Below are positions 53,401 to 64,000 of a stretch of 64,000 nt of DNA, one piece after another (the stretch's first letter is position 1; each line of letters starts with the position of its first letter). Under the pieces are notes generated by a model. That model was given only the letters and a program-made list of their open reading frames with translations. It was not told where the DNA came from and did no database searches. A program made the translations under genes and the position numbers. Source of the DNA: Dioscorea cayenensis subsp. rotundata (lineage: Eukaryota > Streptophyta > Magnoliopsida > Dioscoreales > Dioscoreaceae). The stretch covers positions 14,925,808-14,989,807 of the forward strand of contig NC_052478.1 in the NCBI RefSeq assembly GCF_009730915.1, read 5' to 3'.

Positions 53401-55114
53401 AAGAAATTTTAATCAACTCAGTCCTTCTCTCTGTTACTGTCTACACTTTATCAGTTTACCCCATTCCTGATTTAACTGTCTGAGATTTCTAAAGTTGTTA
53501 GAAAATTCTTTTGGAATAGAAATGGCAATGGAACATGCATCCATAATGTGGGTTGGAATATATTAACCGAAGGTAAATTTGAGGGGGGCTTAGGTATCAG
53601 AAACCTGGCTATGGCTAAGCACTCTTTAATGTCTAAGCATATTTTCAAATATATCAACAATCATAATACCTTGTGAGTGGAAATCTTGTATGATAAGTAT
53701 GGGAAGCTTAATTTTTGGCATGATAGCGCCCCTGCTAAATGCTCCTGGTTTTTCCGTGGGTTATATAATTCTGCTACATTCATCAAGCATCACTATAAAA
53801 TTAATTCAGTTAATCCCACCAACACTTCCTTTCTTTGGGATCCTTGGTGTTTCAATATTCCTTTGGCCCTTAAACCTACAGTCTTTAACATGAATGTCAA
53901 TGTTGATCTTATTCATTTTTCTGACCTTGTGCATGATGTTAGTGGGACTTTCAAAATCTTAATGTGATGTTCGGTAATCACCTTAATATCCCTGATCTAG
54001 CTGTAACTATTATTGATTCTGGTGCCGATAATCATTAGATCTGGACTCCCAAATCTTCTTGTACTAGAATTTCTTCTATTGTTTATCATCATATAAATAG
54101 TCAGATTTCTCCCTCTGATTGTTGGATTGGGTGGCAAATTCTTTGGCATATCCTTGTCGTCCCTCGTGTAAAACATTTTATTTGGGTATGCCTCAGGGGT
54201 TGTCTGTCTACGTATGCCTTCCTTCATAGCATTCATGTTAGCCCTGACAACCCTTGCATTTTCTGTGGGATCCATCGGGAAACTACTGATCATTTATTGT
54301 GCCATTGCTCTAGAATTCATGCGGTCTGGGATCAGCTTAATGCCAGAGAAATATTTCTTTTGCTTTCCATGATGGCTTTTCTTCTGGTAATTGGATCATC
54401 AGGTTCAGGCGCTCTTTGTATAGCTTAGCCACTATTGCTGCCGGTGCTTGGTTTATATGGTTATGCCGGTGTAATGTTATCTTCAAGAGTATCCATCCAA
54501 ATTTTTAGGTAATTGTGGCTAAAGCCATTGCTCACGTTCGTGAATTCTCCATTGGTTCCATGGATCCTATTCGCAGGAAGTTGATTATCAACAATTTTAC
54601 TTATGCTGACGGTCACTTCCTCTTCATTTATGCTATTTCCAACCATAACTCTCAGGTAAGGTCAGTCGGATTTTTCTTCGTCAATTATAATTGTGTTGTT
54701 TCTCTTGCAGGGTGCCTCTCTTAGGAAATGATGGATAACCCCTCAGATGAACTTTTTGCGCTTGAGGTGGCTCTCTAGGCTGCGGTCAACCTACAAATCT
54801 CCGTCAAGCACATCTTTTGTGCCCAGGTAAACATCGCAGCGTACTTGTCTACTTCAGACCATATCATCACTTGGCGTTTTCAGCCCCAGATTGATAATGT
54901 TAAATTCTTACTAGATATGTGCAATCAGCCTAAAATTCATTTGATTTCACACTCTTGGGGAGCTCCTGCTACTAACCTTGCTTCACTGGGATTTAAGCAT
55001 CGCCACCTTAATTTTTTTTTCTTTTTGGGAAGGATCTTCCTTTTTGGATCATGCGATCCATGTTTGAGTTTGGTTTTGTTTTTTAAGTCAGCTTTTTGTG
55101 CTTCTAATTTGTAG
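50461..55114 (+). pseudogene. LINE ORF2: endonuclease, RT and RNase H
   Basis: ATG 50461 begins the endonuclease (IICWNCRGISARDTSTRVF; VCLVETQANADR). After the MITE the frame resumes with the catalytic GDFN motif at about 51434-51445 and SDHSPLLLSSNF near 51700. Reverse transcriptase blocks are GKSPGPDGFNVEFYRTFW (52380-52435), MIIKLDIGKAYDTLNW (about 52759-52806) and the catalytic YADD near 53080. A zinc-binding segment CIFCGIHRETTDHLLCHCS lies at about 54250-54312. RNase H-like blocks run to about 55000 (for example WGAPATNLASLG). There are many stops, and a second frame is needed in several parts. Confidence 0.82.
50845..51391. mobile_element. hAT MITE nested in the LINE endonuclease
   Basis: A 547-bp non-coding element with 12-bp perfect terminal inverted repeats (taggggtggcaa / ttgccaccccta). 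Exact 8-bp duplications GTCTAAAC lie at 50837-50844 and 51392-51399. Subterminal regions repeat ggtccgga / tccggacc many times, the likely transposase binding motif. Collapsing one duplication returns the LINE to a continuous frame at this point. Confidence 0.95.
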
Positions 55115-55180
55115 TTCTTCCTTGCCTTCTTTTATTTCAATAATGTTGTATCTTCTCTTGTTGAGAAGTTCCTTTTAAAA

Positions 55181-55260
55181 AAAATTCTTTGTTTTTAATA
55201 TGGGATGAGAGAAAAAGAAAACCTTTAGTCAAATATTTTAAATATTAATAGTTAGTTTTT

Positions 55261-55309
<49 letters not shown>

Positions 55310-55340
55310 GTTTTGATTGAGTATGATAATTTTAAATTTT
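55181..55340. other. AT-rich spacer with (TA)n
   Basis: (TA)n at 55266-55304. Nothing coding. Confidence 0.75.
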
Positions 55341-55882
55341 TGTTGGAAAACTTCATGGATTTGATGAAAAACACAGCTCTGCAATCTGGCTTAATCCCTG
55401 TTGCAATTGAGAACCAGAACTCCCATCTTTGCCATGATCTAACTTCTCCAAATGAATAAGGAACTCCAAATTTGATCTACTAACAAGAATCAAAGAAAAC
55501 AAAGGAGAAGAAGAGCAAAGTTCTAGAGGAGAAGGACTGATTTCATTGATTTGAAGTTTTGCAAAGAAGAGGAGCTCTTTATATAAGCTCAAAACATTGG
55601 AACAATAGTTGTTTGAAAACTATTATAAGCTGACTCAACAAATTAATTAGTTATAACTAATTTGCTGAGTTGGCATCAGATAATTTGGTATTAGTTTTAA
55701 CTAAAAGTTGAGTTGGCATAAGTTGTAAGATCACATGCTCCTCATGTGATTTGTAATGAAAGAAAATAGCAGCTGCCTGTCTTCATCCTTTGAAATTCCA
55801 TCTTCATCTTGTATTGATCAACTAGCAGTGAATGTATCTTCTCCTCATTTTTTATGTTTTGTTAACTTAATCTTCTCTAACA
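55341..55882 (-). mobile_element. Solo LTR, copia-like
   Basis: A 542-bp sequence starting TGTTGGAAAAC and ending TCTCTAACA, with exact 5-bp duplications ATTTT at 55336-55340 and 55883-55887. A TATA-like tttatataa at about 55578 fits a minus-strand promoter followed by a ~240-nt R-U5-like part. No internal sequence is attached, so it is a recombination product. Confidence 0.85.
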
Positions 55883-55972
55883 ATTTTTGATTAAAATTGA
55901 TAGTTTATTTTATCTATTAAGTTTCAACTTGAGAGGATTATATATAAACTCTTGAATTTTATCATAATACCA

Positions 55973-56400
55973 CACTACAAAAAAATTGCCATATACTGAC
56001 GCTTCTCAATAGTAACAATTAAATTTCGTAGCTATAGACTGGTTTTACCAACGATACTTTAAAACTGTCACAATATATAAGATATTTACTGACGGATTTT
56101 AATCTGTTGGTATAGGTAGACTTTTAACTACAGTAACAGTCAAATTTGTAGCTATAGATTATCTATACCAATGGAACATTCAATTTGTCAGAATAAATAT
56201 GACATTTACTTACAGATATTGTTCCATTGGTATAACTACTACTCTATAATTATACTTATCTATAGCAATAGTTAAATGTAGTAGCAATAAATTATTTATA
56301 CCAATGAATCTTTAAAAGTGTTAGAATAGATCAGACATTCAGTGACGGAAATCATTCTGTTGGTAGAGCTATATGTTTTGAATTTTATTTAATTTTTATA
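55973..56400. mobile_element. CACTA terminus with subterminal repeats
   Basis: It starts CACTACAAAAAAATTGCCATATACTGACG, then has repeated motifs such as tgacggattttaatctgttg, ggtatag and taccaatg in both orientations. The opposite terminus (…TTTTTGTAGTG) was not found in the window, so the element either extends past 64000 or has lost its other end. Confidence 0.75.
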
Positions 56401-57271
56401 TTTATCTTTAGTAGAGCATGACTTAATAATAATAATATTATCAGAATTAAATTTGAGATTTATATTGAGAATAATAATTAAATTAAAAAATTAAACATTA
56501 TAAAACAAATATAAAAAATAATGTCATGATAATTTACTCTATAAATTAAAAGCATATTCGTAAAAATAACAATCTAATGAATATCGATTGGATATATAAA
56601 TTAATCAATTAATTTACAAATTTATGATAACTAATTAACTTACTATTTTATATAAATTAATTTGTTATATATATTTTTATTTGATTAAGATAAATAATTA
56701 TTGAAATAAATATTTAAAAGATCAGCATTCATTATTGCAACTACTAAAAAAAATATTTTATTTTTTGGTAAATAAATATTTGAATTTATTTATTTTTAAA
56801 ATTATTTTTAACATTGGATTATGATATTATATATATATTGAAAAAACACATGTTATTAAAAGATAATGTTTATTATATAAATTAATGAAATTATAATTAT
56901 TTCATATAAAAATATAAAATTAATTTTTATGTTAAATTAAATTGGTTTATTGGTAGTTGTTTAATGTTTAAACTTAAATAATAAATATTTAATGAATAAT
57001 TGTTTTACTTGCTCTTCTATAATAACAAATAATGTTTATTATATAAATTAATGAAATTGTAAGTATTTCATACAAAAATAAAAAGATTAATCTTTATGTT
57101 AAATTGAATTAGTTTATTGTTAATTTTATAATATTTAAATTTAAATAATTAATACTTAATGAATAAGAAAGCTTTATAAAAACTTTAAACTTTATAAAAT
57201 ATAAATAATAAATATTTTTTCATAAATTTTAATAATATATCAAAAACAAAAGTTATTAAAACATCAACAAA
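56401..57271. other. AT-rich, nothing recognised
   Basis: Very AT-rich. A block around aatgtttattatataaattaatgaa appears twice (about 56865 and 57031). No gene is present. Confidence 0.6.
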
Positions 57272-57323
57272 CCCATCTTCATCCCTTCTCATTGTTGCCC
57301 ATCTTCATCCCTTCTCATTGTTG
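57272..57323. repeat. 26-bp perfect tandem duplication
   Basis: Two adjacent copies of a unit beginning cccatcttcatcccttctca, at 57272-57297 and 57298-57323, just before a possible transcribed leader. Confidence 0.9.
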
Positions 57324-57557
57324 CCGGAGGATCGAGGTTTTTTTCCTCGCGGATGCTCTTTGAACCCTAAACCTTCTTGCAGGTACTCATCCACTTCCTT
57401 CTCCTTTTTTTTGAAGAATTGGTTTCAAATCCTCTCCTTTCCTTGATTCAATTGTCTCTTTGTTGTGCCCTAGACCTTGGTGGGGGAGAAGAGCACTCGA
57501 ATTGGATGGCAGGATCTCCATGAAACCTGTCAATTAATCCTTGATTCCTACTCGGAG
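57324..57557 (+). other. Possible leader and first exons
   Basis: A GC-richer stretch with exon-like features. It ends with a donor-like cttgcag|gtactc at 57382-57383. Then an open segment 57474-57557 lies between ccctag and gtatgc and reads TLVGEKSTRIGWQDLHETCQ without stops. No family is recognised. Confidence 0.3.
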
Positions 57558-60500
57558 GTATGCTTGTTCTCTTCTTTTCCTCAAATTTGATTGTCTTGGT
57601 TGTTGAATCTAGTTCATCTGGATTTTAGATGCTTATCCTTTATCCTTATGGTTGGGTTATCTTCATTGCAAGCAAGAAGGCACCCAATTAAACTAGTTAT
57701 ACTAGTATTTTGTACTCTTGTTACCAAGTAGTATGTATGATACAAGGAATCAATATCTATTTTTTCATTGTTTGGCATGGATTTTTTTTCATTATGTGGA
57801 GTGTTTTTAAATATTGTTTGGGATGATACAAAACCAAATGAAGATGGGATTGATTCACTGATTTGCTTGTTTGTCCTCTGGTTCCCATTTTGATTCTTTC
57901 TTTTATTCGGTATCCATGGAATATTGGAATTCAGAGTGGTTTGCTAATAATTATTTCCACTATGAATCCTTTTCATTGAGCATTATGGATTTGTTATTTA
58001 GATTTATATGATGAGCTTGTCATCGTCGAGCTTGTAATCATGGAATTTGGCCTACCATTTATTGCACATTTATCTCTGTACTAATCTCATGTGATTTTGA
58101 TGAAGGTTATGTTTATTATATTTAGCTTTGCTTAGAATGATGAATAATGATCATTATGGAATCAAGTTTTCATTTTGGAATGATCTCTCCATTTATTAGG
58201 AAATAATGGCAAACAAAAGTGTTGTCATTCATGGTTGGGTTATCTTCCAATTTAGTTAGTTTAGATATATAAACTCTCCTTTGCAAGGGATTAGATGTCC
58301 TTTGCCTTATTGCCTAATAAATAAATCCAACCTCATTGATCCCTTGAACATGTCGATCTTTGTGTTGCGGACAATCACAGTGGTGTTTGGCTTCATTAAA
58401 TCGACTGAAATAAAAGGACAAAAAAAGGTTGATAGCTCATTATCAAATTTGGGTGAATAATGTAATTTTTCTAGATATGAAGGAACAATACAAAGAATTT
58501 ATGCCATTACATATTAGTTTGTTTGTTTTGGTTCATATGCAATATTCACCAAGTTTCTTGACTGAACATGTAACAAGATTAACATACGAAGACAAAGACA
58601 ACCAACATAGATTCATGAAAGACTAAGTTCAGGCACTTTTGTTGGAGCAGATACATATAAGTTTGGAAGCAATAGTCATCATGAAAGACTCTAAGTTTAG
58701 CAGATCAATAAGTCTTAAAATCTCATTCTTGATACTAATCTCTGTTATAACATATAAAAACAATGCCACGTAATTAAAGATTTTTCCTTTTGTGAAGACT
58801 CATTTTAAGTACTATTCCATTTTCAGAGAGTATGATAAGAATGTGGAGTTTGTCTTTTTTAGATGCTTTCAGCTATGCCATTCACTGAATAAGTTCACAC
58901 AAACACTAGAAGCTTTAAAGCTTTTGCAATTGAACACTAGATGATTGCTGATTAACTAGCTTTGTTCCAGCAAACCTTATGTTAGACTTAACAGACATGA
59001 GTATAACTACCTATAATTAAAATACGAGCAAACCAAAATATATTGTAGATCTCATGTAAAGACTCAAATAAAGATTTCATTGGATCCCATCATTCTGTAG
59101 TGCCTGAAAGCACTTATTGCTGCAGGACATACCAATTGGCCTCCATTTTATGCAATTCGCACCTAAAGTGGTTAATTATACATCATGTTCTTGTCCAAAT
59201 AGATAGAAAAGATTTGCCTGATTGACCTGATGATCACAAAATAGAAAGCCCATAATAAAAAATATGCATCAAATTTATTTATCTTTGGTAAATATTTAAA
59301 ACATCATGACTCTAGAAATCAAGTATGATAGCTCCCTCATTTAACTGATGCAAGCTATTTATGAATAGATCATGAGGCCTCAAGTGTAACATTCAAGTTA
59401 TAAAATTATGCAAGCTTGGCTTGGTTGCACATCCTGCAGGGGAAATCAATAGATCCACTAGGACAGACTCTTGAATAATTTTTGTAGGGTGAGAAGGAAA
59501 GACCTTGTTTTCTATATAAGCATAATAGCATCTTTACTAGTATCTTATTCAGTATTTAGCCACTCCATCATAAATGGATTAAGGGGGCCCTAAAGTGTCC
59601 AATCACCTTGCATGATGAAGGGTTCTAAAGAATATTTGTGGCCCCCCAACGTTGGCAAAAGCTGAGCCCCACCCCTACAGCAACCTGAATTGATTTGCTT
59701 AGACCATGAAAAGAAAAGCAATACAATGACCCATCACCCATGCAATGCCCTTCTTTTTCCTGTCTTTTGCATCCAAGGAGCCAGCTGTGTTCCTAGGTTG
59801 TCTTTAGGTTTTTATAATAACCACAAAACTTGTTTAGTATCTGTTTAATTTACTGATTTATTTAGTAATTTCATTTGTTGTTGCCATAACCAGAATTAAT
59901 AATTTTCTTACTGTTCTAATTATGTATGGCATATAATTCTGCCAGTGAAGTATATATTCACATTCAGACTAGATCTATCTCTGCTACAAAAAAGTGGCAA
60001 TTGGTAACTTTAATACTAACTTATTCAGAGTTGCGGTCCCTGAATTGACTTTTTATGTTGCAATAGGATTAATTTAACCAATGGTTTCAAGTTTCAACTA
60101 TTATCTATTTATAACTGTTCAAGATTGTGATCTCAATTGATTATGTAGACGTTGCTGATAGAATAACAGCGCCATCATAAATTATCACCACCTTATCATA
60201 CAGAAGCAGAAACTTATATGAAAATGGCTTTCTATCCTCGTATGTTGAGCTAACTTCGTAATCAAGTCTAGACCTATTGCTTCATCCTTTAGCATGTCTC
60301 TTATTTCAAGGCACTCACCTTAACAAATTGTAGGGGCCACTGGTGCTTCTGAAGGAACAGTTGACGAATTAAAAGGGGGCTCACTTTTCTTTTTGCCATA
60401 TAGAAGAAATGGATAGAGAACCTCTTTCAGCACAATTAAAACACTGCTGCAACAATCCTCTTTACACTAACACCTGTTATCTTCACTTCTTAGTTTTCTC

Positions 60501-62168
60501 CCTAATAAATAAATAGCAGTGGCTTCAAACAGACATTCAAGTGTCTGAAAGGCAAAGGACAAATAGTTTCATCTAGAAAAAAGAACTCAAAATCAGCAAG
60601 GCATTGTTTTCCATATATATATATATATATAGGTATGCATAAAGAAGCAAGAGAGGCATGCATTAACTGAGAAAATTGGCAAAAAAAAAAATTTATTTGA
60701 AATTATTTAGTTCATCATGGAAATAATAAATTCAGTATTTTATTTGGAAATAAATAAATAAAATTTGTATAAGAAATGTTGGGTATTATTATATTTTTAC
60801 TGATAATTTTAACTCCATTAATATTAGATTCTCAATAAAATCTCAGATTGCTAATAATAAATATTAATTTTTAAAAAATTTAAAAAACCAAGGGCATTTT
60901 GGTCATATTGTATAGTCCACGACAGTGAATCTGGTCTTCCTTTGGGGATTGGATTTAAGGTTGATGATGTTTTTGCCTCCCTTTTATAGAGGGTAAACAG
61001 AGGCCTCAACGGATACTTCCTCTCTATCTTTCCAACTGTTTATTTTATTTTATTTTTATTTTATTTTATTTTATTTATTATTATATTTTTTTTATGGAGG
61101 TTGAAGGAATGCCCTTGACACTTGTTTTTACAATCAACTTTTTATATTAGTGAGTCATGCAAAATATCTAGAGTGATGTATATTAAATTTATTATTGTTT
61201 TTAGAAGTTATAAAAATTTACTTTCATTATTCTCTTTTTGAAAGAGTAAATTCTGTATAGAAGAGTTGGCTGGTATTCATGAGACTCATGCAAAAATCAT
61301 GAGAATTTGATTTTTATTTATTTATTTATTTATTTATTATTATTTATAGAATATTTTATATTTTAATTAATAATAAAACTAATACGCACAGTGAAAATGT
61401 CTTTTGCTTGCCTGTTTGTTTATGTAGTGTTGAGTTAGATACTGAAGTCAAATTTATTTACGAAAATATTTATTTAGTTTTACTGGATTTGGTTTTTTGT
61501 TGACTAAAACATTGATGGACAAACATTCATATAAAAGCTCGAAAGAAATCTCAATATGTAAGAAAGCATTCTTTGTATAAATCATCAAATTAGTCTATGC
61601 AACCAATGAGCTTGTTGTATAAATCATCTGAGCCTGTTTGTATCTCTATCCTTAGGGAGATTTAGAAAGATGAAACATGAGGGTATGACATAGTATTTTC
61701 AGCATATTTTCATATACTTCGTTTACTGCATTGTTTCCTGATTCTATTCCCGGTTCTGTATATTTAAATTTTTATAGAAGAAATGAACCTATTGACCAGA
61801 TAATAGATTGAATTGATGTAAAGGACAAAGGTTTGTTCCTCTTCGTTTTATATCATTGTATTATTATGGGTTTAATGTATAGAGCAACATGTTTTTCCTA
61901 GTGTATTGCCTTTGCATTAATGCATCATTTAATGATGGCAGTATGTCTGATCATGATGGAATTTTTTTTTAATCTTAATATGTTATTTATTTATATTGCC
62001 CATGCAAATAGTTTTCAAACGAATTGGTATCCTGGGTGATAATGCTAAATTATATATATATATATATTGTGGAAAATGAATATTTGTTTATTTATATTAA
62101 AATTTTGTTACATAGGCATAAAAAAGAAGAAATTACATTCTATAAATTTTCTGGACTTGTTGTCACAG
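57558..62168. other. Long AT-rich stretch, nothing firm
   Basis: No domain, RNA or element boundary is supported here. It may be intron of a gene ending near 63894 or the interior of the CACTA element that starts at 55973. A frame at 58429-58626 has no recognisable features. Confidence 0.45.
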
Positions 62169-63894
62169 GCCGGCAATCTGAAACTCCTAGTGTGGACGTG
62201 GGCACCAGCGAGGCATCACAGGTAGATATATTTATATAACAAACCATCTAGGTCTAATTTTTGGGATGATGTTCTTATTAGGCTTTAATATGCACCCATA
62301 GAATGAAGATCCTTGTATTTAAGCTTTAGTTTGGATTAGGACTGACATTGAGCCTTGTATATGATATTCAGCAGCCTTTTCAAGCTCCAACTACTAGACA
62401 GGAGAGGGAACTGCAGACCCTTCTTTGCCAACTACAACAGAGGTCTCTTTTAAGTTATCTTTATGCAGCTGCTACATGTTGCTAATTTCCATTTACTTGA
62501 TAATTTGGAATTTTTACTACATGCTTTTTTTTTTTACCCTGTTGCAGTGTGGGCTCCCTTGCAGAGGACGTTCAGAAGTTGAAAGTGAAGAACTCTCATG
62601 TATATATAAGCTACAAAATATGCACACACTCAAATTAGCACACATTACTTCATGGTGTTGGAAGTTTATGTTGATATAAATATTTTGTTGATAATAAGGG
62701 TGTTAAGCAATTAAAGGGAGAGACATAGACAAGGCGAGAGAATAAATATCAAATATATATATTTGAAGTGTAGTAGTATAGTTGTTATTATCGGTAGTTA
62801 TTGGCACTGGTTTTTAATGGTGTCTAGTATGATGTAATGGGTTTTGGTAGTAGTGAAAGCAAGGAGTGTGTGTGCCTTTTTTACTGTGTTTTTTTGGCGT
62901 ATGTGTTTGGGGAGTTGTGATCGAATGGCTGATTCAGCAAATCTACCTCTGTGCGGTATTATCCCTCAGGTAATATTTATAACTCAGTTTAGAGTCTAAT
63001 TTTGAGCGTAAAATTGGTAACCTGCAAATTAGGCATATTAGAGCATTTATTTAAATCACTCAAATCAAGATTACTTTTTTTTATTTTACATATTCAATTT
63101 ATGCTTTAAGTTATAGGACTATCTACACTTTACTAGAGCAATTGATTTTCTACAAATTATATATCAAGCATGTAAACTTGCTCAAAATTGCATCAAGAAT
63201 TTAGCAAAATAAGATTGCATTAATGTTTAACTTGTTTTCTTTGATCATCATATAAATATAAGTCTTCGCTTATGAGCTTTTGAAATTTTTTATGAACTTC
63301 ATCTGTGAAAGTACATAATCCAAGTTTGAAAGGCTATAAGCCAAGTGTAGCATTACAATGACTAAGTACAGAATTATACTTAAATTTTACAGGTTGACAC
63401 CATTGTGAAAGAGGTCTTTTGCGCTCTCATTATTTTACTTTAATGAGAATACTTATTATATATACAATTAATAAAATTATAATTTAAGTAAAACTGATAA
63501 ATTAAATCCTAAATCATGCTTCCTTTGTAGAAAACAACTCATGTACACCTAATTTTTTTTTATAATATTTTTAAAATAAACTTCTTTGAAAGTTTTGTGG
63601 TTGCTGTGGTTTAGTAATTTTATTTAAAAAAAAATTTGTATTTTCTCTATTTTTTATTTTTTAAAATCTACAACAATATTTTTTTTTTTAATGAAATGTA
63701 ACAACCACATTTGAGAAATGTGCATATACATGAAGTGCTTAGCTCAATAAACACATATACTTTCACTTTATATAAGTTTTGGAGTTGAATAGAAAAAGCA
63801 TGCCCTTGGTTGTATACGAATTGTGTTTGTGGAATATATGCAGGGATCTAGTATTGTGAAGCAAGAAGGCATGTTTGGTGGGTCAAGCACTTGA
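62169..63894 (+). pseudogene. Candidate 3' exons of an unidentified gene
   Basis: Four exon-like pieces with good splice signals and compatible phases: 62169-62221 (RQSETPSVDVGTSEASQ), 62372-62442 (QPFQAPTTRQERELQTLLCQ), 62548-62599 (SVGSLAEDVQKLKVKNSH) and 63844-63894 (GSSIVKQEGMFGGSST, then TGA). Joined, they give a Ser/Thr/Gln-rich segment followed by a short coiled-coil-like helix. Tails of this style occur in plant CACTA accessory proteins (Ptta/En/Spm type), which would suit the CACTA terminus at 55973, but no domain is recognised. A further small open piece at 62925-62969 (MADSANLPLCGIIPQ) has a donor but no acceptor in phase. I cannot tell whether the gene is intact, so the pseudogene label is provisional. 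Confidence 0.35.
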
Positions 63895-64000
63895 AATCAA
63901 CTATTTCCAAGTCAGAAACTATTTGGAGGTAAAATGGATAATCTTGTATTGCTATTTTAATAAAATGACATCTAATTAAGTTTAGGAGTTGCAAACAGGA
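63895..64000. other. Window end
   Basis: Short 3' flank of the candidate exons, nothing further seen. Confidence 0.5.

Larger units (their letters stand above)
48513..55180 (+). mobile_element. L1-type LINE with RNase H, decayed and split by a MITE
   Basis: A plus-strand LINE with ORF1 and ORF2. It ends about 60 bp after the last domain in cttttaaaaaaaattc near 55180, consistent with a short poly-A tail. The 5' end is placed near gctagggagcagaagtg by analogy. The element has endonuclease, reverse transcriptase, zinc-binding and RNase H regions, all with stops and frame changes. A 547-bp hAT MITE sits in the endonuclease. Target duplications could not be defined. Confidence 0.82.

Noticed and set aside
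58429..58626. Short plus-strand frame of 65 codons
   Set aside because: No family match, no splice or start context, and surrounded by AT-rich sequence; it could be chance.
59085..59110. Possible right CACTA end (ctgtagtg)
   Set aside because: The adjacent bases do not match the inverted terminal sequence of the element beginning at 55973, and no 3-bp duplication fits.

Overview
The window is repeat-rich nuclear DNA from a flowering plant. It contains plant LTR retrotransposons of Ty3/gypsy and Ty1/copia type primed by tRNA-Asp or tRNA-Met, L1-type LINEs, CACTA and hAT DNA transposons, a plant-type 5S rRNA sequence, and intron-containing remnants of plant genes. The sequence does not allow a firm call of species or of monocot versus dicot. 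I found no clearly intact, functional protein-coding gene: every recognisable reading frame is a transposon product, a captured fragment or a damaged gene.

Layout. 1-19,704 is a nest of retrotransposons. A minus-strand gypsy element (gag at 1-1845, tandemly duplicated near its N-terminus) appears to have its LTR split by two large non-autonomous tRNA-Asp-primed elements of Athila/Tat-like character. One lies at 3228-10102 on the plus strand. The other lies at 10182-17109 on the minus strand with target duplication CAACC. A related solo LTR (17843-19704) follows. All three relatives carry GC-rich palindromes, and the second element amplifies them into an array at 12850-13335. 19,705-31,500 holds a hAT fragment, a ~57-bp tandem repeat, a truncated LINE, a 5S rRNA sequence lying directly before an almost complete but broken LINE (about 23,101-29,560), and nested hAT-like repeats.

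32,080-39,877 is the damaged C-terminal WD40 region of a plant gene resembling the CERBERUS/LIN E3 ligases. One of its exons is interrupted by a 5857-bp CACTA element (32304-38160, target duplication ATC). That CACTA carries eight exons of a flap endonuclease 1 (FEN1) gene fragment and a degenerate RING-H2 (ATL-like) reading frame, fused head to head. This Pack-CACTA is one of the two most notable loci.

40,300-44,892 is a decayed Ty1/copia element with very short LTRs. 45,672-47,219 is a three-exon hotdog thioesterase gene (ACOT13-like, minus strand) with one premature stop. Its first intron is invaded by an 885-bp LTR-flanked element that contains the 5' coding end of a cytochrome P450; this is the second notable locus. 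47,524-55,180 holds a hAT MITE and a second decayed LINE, itself split by a 547-bp hAT MITE with a perfect 8-bp target duplication. 55,341-55,882 is a solo copia-type LTR with target duplication ATTTT. 55,973 onward begins with a second CACTA terminus, followed by AT-rich sequence and a few frame-compatible candidate exons near the right edge.

The region records successive insertions, with two independent cases of gene-fragment capture by mobile DNA. Exact joins at target duplications and resumed reading frames support most of the insertion boundaries.
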